64,000 nt of DNA from Marinobacter sp. LV10R510-11A (GTDB taxonomy: Bacteria > Pseudomonadota > Gammaproteobacteria > Pseudomonadales > Oleiphilaceae): positions 1,302,001-1,366,000 of the forward strand of contig NZ_LT907980.1 of assembly GCF_900215155.1 (NCBI RefSeq). Reading direction: 5' to 3'. The position numbers were made by a program, and so were the translations under genes. This document shows, piece by piece, positions 46,191 through 53,891 of this stretch (its first letter is position 1; every line of letters starts with the position of its first letter). The notes beneath the pieces are model-generated. The model ran no database searches and was not told where the DNA came from. It was given only the letters and a program-made list of their open reading frames with translations.

Positions 46191-46844
46191 AATATGCTCA
46201 ACATGGATTTTGACCGCAAGGTTGTCGTCCGCACTCGTGAACAAGAGTGGGCTCCCAGCCCGTCAGGCGGAGTCATCAGAAAGCCGTTGGCCCGAGAAGA
46301 AGCAGAACGAGGCCACGCGACCAGTATTGTTCGCTATGAGCCCGGCGCATCGTTCAGCCGCCACGAGCATCCTCTTGGGGAAGAAATACTGGTTCTGGAA
46401 GGCGTGTTTTCGGATGAAAACGGCGACTACCCTGCCGGTACCTATCTGCGAAACCCACCCGGGAGCGGGCATACGCCGTTCAGCAATCCAGGGTGCACGC
46501 TGTTGGTAAAACTGCATCAGTTCAATGAATGCGATCTTGCTACTGTGCAGATTGATACCCGAAACTGCGATTGGCAGCCTGGAATCGGTGGCCTTGAAGT
46601 AATGCCGCTTCATGAATTTGAGCATGAGCATGTAGCACTTGTTAAATGGCCAGCCAATGAGAAATTTCAGCCGCATAGGCATTTCGGAGGCGAAGAGATC
46701 TTCGTTCTTTCAGGTGAGTTTTGTGATGACCATGGGCGCTACCCTGAAGGCACTTGGATGCGAAGCCCTCACATGAGCCAGCACCACCCCTTTGTGGAGC
46801 AGGAAACCGTTATCTGGGTGAAGACCGGCCACTTACCCTTTTGA
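46191..46844 (+). CDS. Cupin-domain (ChrR-like) protein
   Basis: A 217-residue protein with two cupin folds. Metal-binding motif 1 occurs twice: FSRHEHPLGEEILVLEG and FQPHRHFGGEEIFVLSG, each with its GTYLRNPPGSGH or GTWMRSPHMSQH second motif. This is the pattern of ChrR-type cupins and related zinc proteins. ATG 46191 follows AAGAGG; an upstream in-frame ATG at 46158 is less likely. Function unknown. Confidence 0.82.
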   Translation, partial: NMLNMDFDRKVVVRTREQEWAPSPSGGVIRKPLAREEAERGHATSIVRYEPGASFSRHEHPLGEEILVLEGVFSDENGDYPAGTYLRNPPGSGHTPFSNPGCTLLVKLHQFNECDLATVQIDTRNCDWQPGIGGLEVMPLHEFEHEHVALVKWPANEKFQPHRHFGGEEIFVLSGEFCDDHGRYPEGTWMRSPHMSQHHPFVEQETVIWVKTGHLPF

Positions 46845-46851
46845 GCGGAAC

Positions 46852-47397
46852 CTATTTAACGGGGCTATGATCCACCAAAATAAGCTCCTCAAGATCAAAG
46901 CCCGCTTTCAAGGCTGTTTCCTTGAATCGGGCGATCGCTTCCTCGCTAACCTCGGGCGTGCGTGAGAGGAACCAAAGATAGTCACGGTCGTAGCCGGTTA
47001 CATAAGAGCGCTGATACTTGTCTTTGTCGAGCTCAAATATAACGTACGAAGCATAGAACGGGCCGAAAAACGAGACTTTTAGGTGCCCCGTTTTGTTATC
47101 GTCTACGAATACTGCCCTGCCCTCAGCAACGCTCCATTCGCCAGCTTCTGCATCGTATCCACGGTTAATGACTTTGATACTGCCATCATCCTGCAGCTCG
47201 TATTCGGCGCTCACCCGACTAAGCCCTTCTTCGAACGAATGATCCAGGCGAGCGATTTCGTACCAAGTACCCAAGTACTTATCCGCTTCCAAACCACTCA
47301 CAGGCTGAATGCCTTGCGGAACACCGGTACAGGCGGCGATTAACACTGTTAGCGATAAAGCGAACAACAGCTTCAGGCGATTGCGTAAAAATGCCAT
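46852..47397 (-). CDS. blc: Outer-membrane lipoprotein Blc (lipocalin)
   Basis: A 181-residue bacterial lipocalin. Signal peptide with lipobox near residues 19-23 (LIAAC), lipocalin signature LGTWYEIARLDHSFEEG, and the strand motifs NRGYDAEAGEWSVAEGRAVF and YVTGYDRDYLWFLSRTPE. Binds lysophospholipids or fatty acids in characterised members. Convergent with the cupin gene (7-bp gap). Confidence 0.92.
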   Translation of the reverse strand: MAFLRNRLKLLFALSLTVLIAACTGVPQGIQPVSGLEADKYLGTWYEIARLDHSFEEGLSRVSAEYELQDDGSIKVINRGYDAEAGEWSVAEGRAVFVDDNKTGHLKVSFFGPFYASYVIFELDKDKYQRSYVTGYDRDYLWFLSRTPEVSEEAIARFKETALKAGFDLEELILVDHSPVK

Positions 47398-47446
47398 AGA
47401 TAGCCCTCTATTTTCGATATTAAGAAGATCCTGAGCAGTTTACGGG

Positions 47447-48634
47447 CTAAATCGACCCGCGGACTTTAGTTTCTCCGCGTGTTAACCAAAAAACCATCAG
47501 CACCGCATGGATAACCAGAAAAGGCACGGCAATCATCACAAGCGCGGACCAGCCAAGCCAGGAGAGGATAACACCCGCCGATAAAGCGGCTGTCGCTTGC
47601 GACCCAAACACGAAAATGTCGTTAAGGCCCTGAACCCTGAAACGTTCGGCATCTGTGTAGCCACGGGGTAGCAAAGTTGTGCCGCCCACAAATAGAAAGT
47701 TCCAGCCAACGCCCAGTAGCAACAGTGCAGATAGATAGTGATGAAAACTAACGCCACTGGCAGCCAGTACAATGCACCCCAGGTAGGCCAGTAGCCCGAC
47801 TGCCATCATCAGAGGTATGCCCACCACCCGTGTCAGCCAACCGCTGATAAGCGATGGCAAATACATAGCCATAATGTGAAGTTGAATGACCCGCTTGGCA
47901 TCATCCAGATCGTGCCCCGCCATTTCGGTCATGCTGAGAGGCGTTGCCGTCATGATAAAACTCATCACCGCATAGCCAATGGCAGCGGCACTCATGGCCG
48001 CCCAGATCAGCGGATTGGCGAGGATTTCCCGCAGTGGCCTGCCACCGCCTGCATGGGTTTCTCTTGCCCTCTCAGCTTGCGCCCGATAACCAATGCTGAG
48101 TATCACCAATGCAGCAAACTGAACACCCGCCAGGCCGAGCCAGCTTATAAGGAACGGATAAGCAGCTTCTGCCCCGCTGCCAAGTGTGGCAATTTCAGGC
48201 CCGAGCCATGCGGCAACCAGGCCGCCGAGCAACACTCGTGCGGCGGCTGAGCCGGCCATGTTATCGGGCACGGACTCCATTGCAGCAAAGCGGTACTGAT
48301 GCACCACCGCCAGCCCGGTGCCACCGACAACAGCCGCTAGACAAAGCAGTGGAAAAAGACTGAGCCAAGACGCGAAAGCACCTAGGCACCCGGCCAGCAT
48401 ACCCATGCATGCACCAAGCAGCATCACACGCTTGCGACCTAGCCTCTCCATTAGCCAGGTAGCCGGCTTTATGGCGAGGACCGTACCCAAAACAACCAGC
48501 CCCACGGGAAGAGTCGCGTACTCCGGAGCAGGCGCAAGCAGCCTTCCCTGAATACTCCCGATAAATACAATGAAGGGCGCTGTGCACATGGCCAGAGCTT
48601 GTGCCGCTGCCAGCACCCAAACGTTAAAGGGCAT
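47447..48634 (-). CDS. MFS transporter
   Basis: Major-facilitator protein of 395 residues with about twelve hydrophobic segments. The loop 2-3 motif is PATWLMERLGRKRVML (G-x3-D-like RxGRR pattern). Central loop near residues 190-205 is charged. It starts 3 nt after cheR on the same strand, which suggests read-through from the chemotaxis genes, but no functional link is obvious. Substrate unknown. Confidence 0.85.
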   Translation of the reverse strand: MPFNVWVLAAAQALAMCTAPFIVFIGSIQGRLLAPAPEYATLPVGLVVLGTVLAIKPATWLMERLGRKRVMLLGACMGMLAGCLGAFASWLSLFPLLCLAAVVGGTGLAVVHQYRFAAMESVPDNMAGSAAARVLLGGLVAAWLGPEIATLGSGAEAAYPFLISWLGLAGVQFAALVILSIGYRAQAERARETHAGGGRPLREILANPLIWAAMSAAAIGYAVMSFIMTATPLSMTEMAGHDLDDAKRVIQLHIMAMYLPSLISGWLTRVVGIPLMMAVGLLAYLGCIVLAASGVSFHHYLSALLLLGVGWNFLFVGGTTLLPRGYTDAERFRVQGLNDIFVFGSQATAALSAGVILSWLGWSALVMIAVPFLVIHAVLMVFWLTRGETKVRGSI

Positions 48635-48637
48635 TGC

Positions 48638-49465
48638 TTATTTTTTCCTGTAAATAATCCCGGGGTGGCACTGCACCATTTCATACAAATCTGGTAGGCC
48701 ATTTAGGGACTCAGAGGCGCCAAGAATCAAGTAACCACCGGGATTCAATGTGGCATGAATACGGGTCAGAATGTCTTTCTTGAGATCTGCAGAAAAGTAG
48801 ATTAGCACATTGCGACACATCACTATGTCGTATTTGCCGAGCATGTAGCGCTCGAGCAGGTTGAGCTCTTTAAACTCAACCAAGCTTTTGATCTGCGCCC
48901 GGATCTGCCAGCCCCCATTTTCAGAAGGCGTAAAGAACTGTTTCTGCCGTTCCGGAGACAGCCCTCGCCCAATGGCGATCATCTCGTACTCACCACGGCG
49001 GGCCACCTCAAGTACACTTTTCGAGATGTCTGTTGCCGTCACTTTTACATCACGCAGTTTGCCTGGCTTCTGACGTCGGAACTCATCGACGATCATGCCA
49101 ACCGAATAGGGCTCCTGGCCGGTAGAACAAGCCGCAGACCAGATTCGTAAAGGCGCCATGGAAGAGCGTGTAGCAAACTCCGGAAGCAGTTTTTCCTGCA
49201 AAATCCGAAACGGATGATTGTCGCGAAACCAAAGGGTTTCGTTGGTGGTCATCGCATCGATTACTACCTCTTTCAGGTTGCCCCGCCCCGGTCTATTCAG
49301 GCGACCGAGCAGTTCCCCCAAAGAGTTCAAATCGTTCTCTTCCGAAATCCGCCGCAACCGGCTTTTCACAAGATACTGTTTGTTTTCGCCCAGCAAAATA
49401 CCACACGCATCCTGCAGGAAGGATTTGAAGGTTTCATATTCCTGTGGGGTGATTTCCGCTTTCAT
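48638..49465 (-). CDS. cheR: Chemotaxis protein methyltransferase CheR
   Basis: Methylates glutamates of chemoreceptors using SAM. It has 275 residues: N-terminal all-alpha domain (~1-75), SAM-binding GSACSTGQEPYSVGM-like IWSAACSTGQEPYSVGMIV, ATDISKSVLEVARRGEY and RNVLIYFSADLKKDIL. 6 bp downstream of cheV, as in Pseudomonas and Marinobacter, where the pair sits beside flgAMN. Confidence 0.94.
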   Translation of the reverse strand: MKAEITPQEYETFKSFLQDACGILLGENKQYLVKSRLRRISEENDLNSLGELLGRLNRPGRGNLKEVVIDAMTTNETLWFRDNHPFRILQEKLLPEFATRSSMAPLRIWSAACSTGQEPYSVGMIVDEFRRQKPGKLRDVKVTATDISKSVLEVARRGEYEMIAIGRGLSPERQKQFFTPSENGGWQIRAQIKSLVEFKELNLLERYMLGKYDIVMCRNVLIYFSADLKKDILTRIHATLNPGGYLILGASESLNGLPDLYEMVQCHPGIIYRKK

Positions 49466-49471
49466 TGGTTC

Positions 49472-50401
49472 TCAGTTCTGGTCGATAATTTCCATGATGC
49501 GCTCAGCGAGCTCATCGGGGCTGAATTTGGCCATAAAATCATCCGCCCCGACCTTCTTGACCATGGCCTTGTTGAATACACCGCTCAGTGAGGTATGAAG
49601 CATAACAAAGAGGTCCGTCAGTGCGGGATCACTTTTTATTCGGGTAACCAGTGTATACCCGTCCATTTCAGGCATTTCCACATCAGAGATAATTAAGGAC
49701 AGATGGTCGGTTGCTTTTGAGCCGTCCGCCGTAATTTCCTTAAGATATTCGAGCGCCTGCTTACCATCGTTCCGGGTTACCACATTCATGCTAATAGCTA
49801 TAAGGCAGCGCTCAATCTGGCGGCGCGCAACGGCAGAATCGTCCACCACCAGAACTGGCAAGTGCACCGAAACCCGCTCCGCGCTTTTGCTCCGAATTGC
49901 ATCGGTAACATCCTCCCGAAGCGGAGAAACCTCGGAAAGAACCTTTTCTACGTCTATGATTTCCGCCAGTTTATCATCAATCTTGGTAACGGCTGTAAGG
50001 TAGATATCCTTACCGGCTCCTTTCGGAGGTGGCAGAATGTCTTCCCAATTCATGTTCATGATCCGGTCTACCCCGGTTACCAGGAAACCCTGGGTCTTTC
50101 GGTTGTACTCGGTAATGATCACAAAGCTGGTCGGCAAGTCTTCCTGAGGAATTCCTGGCAAACCTATAGCCATACCCAGATCAATAACCGGAATGGTTTC
50201 GCCGCGGATGTGCGCCACGCCACGAACCACTGCACGGCTGTTAGGGATGGAAGACAGCCTGGGGCACTGGAGCACCTCTTTAACTTTGAACACGTTGATG
50301 CCGTATATCTGGCGGCCGCGCAAACGGAAAAGAAGGAGCTCAAGCCGGTTCTGACCGACCAGCTGCGTGCGCTGGTTTACACTGTCCAATACCCCTGCCA
50401 T
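49472..50401 (-). CDS. cheV: Chemotaxis coupling protein CheV
   Basis: CheW-like coupling domain joined to a receiver domain, 309 residues from ATG 50401 (GGAGAGACTGCA upstream). CheW part: LLFRLRGRQIYGINVFKVKE, RGVAHIRGETIPVIDL. Receiver part: LPVLVVDDSAVARRQIE with the acidic pair, IISDVEMPEMDGYTL with the phospho-acceptor aspartate. A longer in-frame extension to 50524 is not supported by a ribosome-binding site. Confidence 0.94.
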   Translation of the reverse strand: MAGVLDSVNQRTQLVGQNRLELLLFRLRGRQIYGINVFKVKEVLQCPRLSSIPNSRAVVRGVAHIRGETIPVIDLGMAIGLPGIPQEDLPTSFVIITEYNRKTQGFLVTGVDRIMNMNWEDILPPPKGAGKDIYLTAVTKIDDKLAEIIDVEKVLSEVSPLREDVTDAIRSKSAERVSVHLPVLVVDDSAVARRQIERCLIAISMNVVTRNDGKQALEYLKEITADGSKATDHLSLIISDVEMPEMDGYTLVTRIKSDPALTDLFVMLHTSLSGVFNKAMVKKVGADDFMAKFSPDELAERIMEIIDQN

Positions 50402-50590
50402 TGCAGTCTCTCCTAGCTGGCCGGATAGCACCGGCACGCATTTTGCTGTTCTATTAAATAAATTGTCAGAGTGACGTAATAACGTCGCCCGCAAGCGGAT
50501 CAGCCTGTTTAACGGCCAGGGCACCGTATTCCTTAGGCATTTTTAATGAATTCTGCCGTATTACTGACAGCATAGGACAAACGAGGACAT

Positions 50591-51289
50591 ATGCGCACCC
50601 AGCTTTTAGTATTGACCTTGTTCATGGCTCTAACCAGCTCAGTGCAGGCACAAACCACTGCGAACGAGATACACGAAGCAACCTTGTCGTTTCTTGAAGC
50701 CTTTGCAGCAACGCAGGCTGAAAGGGATTACCAGGTTACGTTCGAGACTGGCAATATCGACAGCAGAATTGCACTGGCACCCTGCTCTGCCGCTCTAGCG
50801 GTCGAATTTACCGGTGACCCGTGGAAAAGCGAGCACCCCTCGGTACAGGTAGCCTGCATCGGCGAGCGTCCGTGGCGCATGTTTGTTACAACCACGGTTT
50901 CCATCAACGGCCCCGCACTGGTCGCGACCCGCCCGCTTGGTCGAGGCGAACGCATAACCAGCAGCATGCTTAAAAGCCGCTCTGTTGTGGTGAATGCTAG
51001 CCGACGGGGAATAATAACGGATGCAGACTTGGTGGAAGGCATGGTTGTACGCAGGCCGGTTAATACTGGCTCAGTTCTAACCCCCGATCTGCTCGAAGCG
51101 CCAGATGCCGTTAGCCGAGGAGATCATGTTATCATCACCGCCCGCAACGGATCCTTTTCGGTTCGTTCCCGGGGCAAAGCCCTGGCCAACGCGTCCGTTG
51201 GTGAGCAAGTTTTAGTGGAAAACCTTGGTTCGTCCAGGACTGTAAGAGCGAACGTCACGGCGCCCGGGCACGTCGAGGTGCCGATGTAG
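50591..51289 (+). CDS. flgA: Flagellar P-ring assembly chaperone FlgA
   Basis: Periplasmic chaperone of 232 residues for P-ring formation. Signal peptide (MRTQLLVLTLFMALTSSVQA), SAF-type middle domain (VATRPLGRGERITSSMLKSR), RRPVNTGSVLTPDLLEAP and C-terminal GDHVIITARNGSFSVRSRGK, all typical. Divergent from cheV. Confidence 0.93.
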   Translation: MRTQLLVLTLFMALTSSVQAQTTANEIHEATLSFLEAFAATQAERDYQVTFETGNIDSRIALAPCSAALAVEFTGDPWKSEHPSVQVACIGERPWRMFVTTTVSINGPALVATRPLGRGERITSSMLKSRSVVVNASRRGIITDADLVEGMVVRRPVNTGSVLTPDLLEAPDAVSRGDHVIITARNGSFSVRSRGKALANASVGEQVLVENLGSSRTVRANVTAPGHVEVPM

Positions 51290-51405
51290 CGCGCAGACGA
51301 CATGGCAGGACTTTTCCGCCGGCAAAAATATGCCGCCAGATCGTCACCGTCTCAAGCGCCCCATGGCGCGTTACAGAATGTTAACAAAAAGTATATATCT
51401 GCCCC

Positions 51406-51432
51406 TAAAGTATGCCGGCAATGTGCCGTTAA
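51406..51432 (+). promoter_or_regulatory. Sigma-28 (FliA) promoter of flgM
   Basis: TAAAGTAT - 11 bp - GCCGTTAA (51406-51413 and 51425-51432) is a near-consensus flagellar class-3 promoter, 60 bp before the flgM ATG. It fits late expression of the anti-sigma factor together with flgN. Confidence 0.8.
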
Positions 51433-51491
51433 GCGGATATAAACCCGAGTCAGCCCACCCATGTGTGGCTCAACCGTAAGCAGGTATCGAT

Positions 51492-51818
51492 ATGTCAGTT
51501 GACTTAAATGGAATTGGCCAAGGCCAGGTCAACACCCAAAGAACCACGGCCGACAAGCCCGCCAACAGCCCAAGTGCCAAGCAAGCCGCTCCAGAGCAGG
51601 CCAACGCTAAGGCCCAGAGTGCGCGCGGCGAAAACGTTAACTTGAGCAGCCAGGCTAGGAATCTTAAGCAGCTGGAACAGAAGCTGGGGGATTACCCTGA
51701 AATGGATGACGATCGAATCGAAGAGATTCGTTCAGCGCTCGAAAGCGGCACCTACAAGATTGATGCAGAAAAGCTGGCCCAGAAAATGCTTGATATGGAT
51801 AAAAGCATATTCGGGTGA
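51492..51818 (+). CDS. flgM: Anti-sigma-28 factor FlgM
   Basis: A 108-residue inhibitor of FliA, secreted when the hook is finished. Disordered, Gln/Ala-rich N-terminal half, then the FliA-binding helices (VNLSSQARNLKQLEQKLGDY, DDRIEEIRSALESGTYKIDA, ekLAQKMLDMDKSIF region). Preceded by a sigma-28 promoter and followed 7 bp later by flgN. Confidence 0.93.
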   Translation: MSVDLNGIGQGQVNTQRTTADKPANSPSAKQAAPEQANAKAQSARGENVNLSSQARNLKQLEQKLGDYPEMDDDRIEEIRSALESGTYKIDAEKLAQKMLDMDKSIFG

Positions 51819-51825
51819 GTAAATC

Positions 51826-52296
51826 ATGGCTGCAATTGATGTTCTGAAGAATCTTCTTTCCCTGGATATCCGCCAGCTAGAAACTCTGGCGGATACTCTA
51901 CATAAAGAGAAGTCTTGTCTTTCCGGTTCCGATACCAAAACGCTCGACACACTGACTCAGGAAAAGAATACTGTACTCGGGGAGATCCGTGAGCGCGCGA
52001 AACAGAAAATTCATCTGTTAGTGGCAATGGGGTTTCGGCCAGACAGTGGCGAGCCTTCACGCTTTATTCGCAGTGCCGGCCTTAACGATCTTTACACCCT
52101 TTGGCAGGAAGCAGACGCAAAGCTTCGTGAGTGCCATATTCTCAACGAGAACAACGGGCGTATTCTTAATCACCTGCAAAAACGACTGACCCGGCTTACG
52201 GATATTTTTCGAGGAGCTTCAGGTCAACAGAAGCTATACGGCGCCAAGGGCCAGCAAACAACCGTATCAAGCCGCACGGTTTTCGCCAGCGCCTGA
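51826..52296 (+). CDS. flgN: Flagellar export chaperone FlgN
   Basis: A 156-residue, largely helical protein with the FlgN pattern (LLSLDIRQLETLADTLHKEK, LDTLTQEKNTVLGEIRERAK, LRECHILNENNGRILNHLQK). It acts as export chaperone for the hook-filament junction proteins FlgK and FlgL. Cotranscribed with flgM. Its stop touches the convergent 52297 gene. Confidence 0.88.
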   Translation: MAAIDVLKNLLSLDIRQLETLADTLHKEKSCLSGSDTKTLDTLTQEKNTVLGEIRERAKQKIHLLVAMGFRPDSGEPSRFIRSAGLNDLYTLWQEADAKLRECHILNENNGRILNHLQKRLTRLTDIFRGASGQQKLYGAKGQQTTVSSRTVFASA

Positions 52297-53040
52297 TCAA
52301 CGGGTGTAGATCGTCATTCGGGAATCAGGGTGGAAGCGGATGTCCGTAATGCTAACGTTACCCATAGCAGGACTGCCGCCACCGCTGACCCGGATATTAT
52401 CCATACGAATCTCTTCAATGCGCTCCGGAAAGGCCATGGTGATCGCGCCGTCTTCACCCACAACATACCGGGGCTCCCCTTCGCGGTAATGCACGCCAGA
52501 AATTGAAAGGTCTGAATCCAGCAGATTGAGCACGGGAACGAACACATTGGCCGTGAGTTTCATTCCCTCAATAACATCAGGCTTTAGTTGGCCGCTGCTT
52601 TCATCAGAACCCGGGTTTTCCGCCATACCAGCAACCACGCCAATTTGGTAAAGCAACGAGCTATTGCCTTGCCCGGCAACCGCCGACAACTCGCTTTCCG
52701 TCAGTGGCGCCATTCCTGTCGCATCAAAAAGCTCCCCAGCTTCTGCCGCCTGAGCTGCGTTGGCATTATTGCTCGCCGCAAACGAAACCAGCGGCTGAAA
52801 CGGCAGAGCTACCATGGTGACCATTGCTGCCGCGCTACGATAACGGGATTGGTGCTTCAACACCCGACCGAGCTCTCTCTCGGTTATCCAGCCAGCCGTA
52901 ATGAGCACCTCACCCAGGCGTTTCCCGCTCTCACGCTGTAGCTTGAGGCCTTCTTTTACCTGCCCCTCGGACAAATAACCACGATTGACCAGCAGCCGCC
53001 CAAGCCGTGACTTTTCCTCAAACCCTTTACGGAATCTCAC
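52297..53040 (-). CDS. Membrane-anchored protein with two MshEN-like c-di-GMP motifs
   Basis: A 247-residue protein. Residues ~10-65 hold two copies of the RLGxxLxxxGxLxxxxLxxxLxxQ pattern typical of MshEN domains: SRLGRLLVNRGYLSEGQVKE (ending KLQ) and KRLGEVLITAGWITERELGR (ending KHQ). A hydrophobic segment follows (MVTMVALPFQPLVSFAA), then an extracytoplasmic part of ~160 residues that resembles DUF6160-like surface proteins. GTG 53040 is chosen because GGGGAGAGG lies just upstream. Next to flagellar genes, it may tie c-di-GMP to the envelope. Confidence 0.68.
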   Translation of the reverse strand: MRFRKGFEEKSRLGRLLVNRGYLSEGQVKEGLKLQRESGKRLGEVLITAGWITERELGRVLKHQSRYRSAAAMVTMVALPFQPLVSFAASNNANAAQAAEAGELFDATGMAPLTESELSAVAGQGNSSLLYQIGVVAGMAENPGSDESSGQLKPDVIEGMKLTANVFVPVLNLLDSDLSISGVHYREGEPRYVVGEDGAITMAFPERIEEIRMDNIRVSGGGSPAMGNVSITDIRFHPDSRMTIYTR

Positions 53041-53256
53041 TAGCCTCTCCCCTTTCTCACAGTGATTACCGTACAACCCGGCCCGGTGAGTAATTTTCTA
53101 CGCAATGGCTCCCAGAAAAGGTTAGTTGATAACGGCCAATTCTGCGCAAGCGTGTTTCCCGAACTGTGAATCAAATCTGTTAAGATCGGAGAACAATTGA
53201 GTCTATGTAATTATTGCAGGAAAACCATCTGCCGCTAACCGACTGAGAGCCAGGTA

Positions 53257-53868
53257 ATGACAAATTTGGTAAAACCCTTGAGTAATGTGATCCACGTCGT
53301 AGTTATGTTTCTCGGCTTATCCCTTTTAGCACTTCAAGCACACGCGCAAACTGACGCCGATAGCGTAAAAGCCGAATTGCCTAAAGTCCGGATCCTCACC
53401 AGCGAAGGTGCCATCGAACTGCAACTTCGCCCTGATGTGGCCCCGAAAACCGTTGAGAACTTCCTGCAATATGCCCGCGATGGTTTTTTTGACGGCACAA
53501 TTTATCACCGGGTTATTCCGGGTTTTATGGTTCAGGGCGGTGGTTTTACTAAGGAGATGACACGCAAGGAAACCCGCACACCCATCCAGAATGAAGCCTC
53601 ACCAACCATGCCCAATCTCCGTGGTACGGTGTCCATGGCACGAACCAACGCCCCAGATTCTGCAACGTCCCAATTTTTCATCAACGTAGCAAACAACGAT
53701 TTTTTGAACGCCGGGGTTCGCGGAGCAGGCTACACGGTCTTCGCTAAGGTAACCGCAGGGATGGGCGTGGTGGATACCATTGCTAAAGTAAAAACTGCTC
53801 GTGTTCGGGGCATGGCCGACGTGCCGGTGAACCCTGTGATCATCGAAAGCGTCACCCTGCTGGAATAG
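53257..53868 (+). CDS. ppiA: Periplasmic peptidyl-prolyl cis-trans isomerase (cyclophilin)
   Basis: A 203-residue cyclophilin with a signal peptide (LGLSLLALQAHAQ). Catalytic-core motifs: FFDGTIYHRVIPGFMVQGGG, RGTVSMARTNAPDSATSQFF, GYTVFAKVTAGMGVVDTIA. Assists folding of exported proteins. An AT-rich region of about 180 bp before it probably holds its promoter; 24 bp separate it from mnmC. Confidence 0.9.
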   Translation: MTNLVKPLSNVIHVVVMFLGLSLLALQAHAQTDADSVKAELPKVRILTSEGAIELQLRPDVAPKTVENFLQYARDGFFDGTIYHRVIPGFMVQGGGFTKEMTRKETRTPIQNEASPTMPNLRGTVSMARTNAPDSATSQFFINVANNDFLNAGVRGAGYTVFAKVTAGMGVVDTIAKVKTARVRGMADVPVNPVIIESVTLLE

Positions 53869-53891
53869 AAGAACACGGCGGAGCACCTAGA

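Noticed and set aside
51290..51405. Second flagellar promoter or small gene between flgA and flgM
   Set aside because: Only the sigma-28 promoter is convincing; no other motif or frame with a ribosome-binding site was found.
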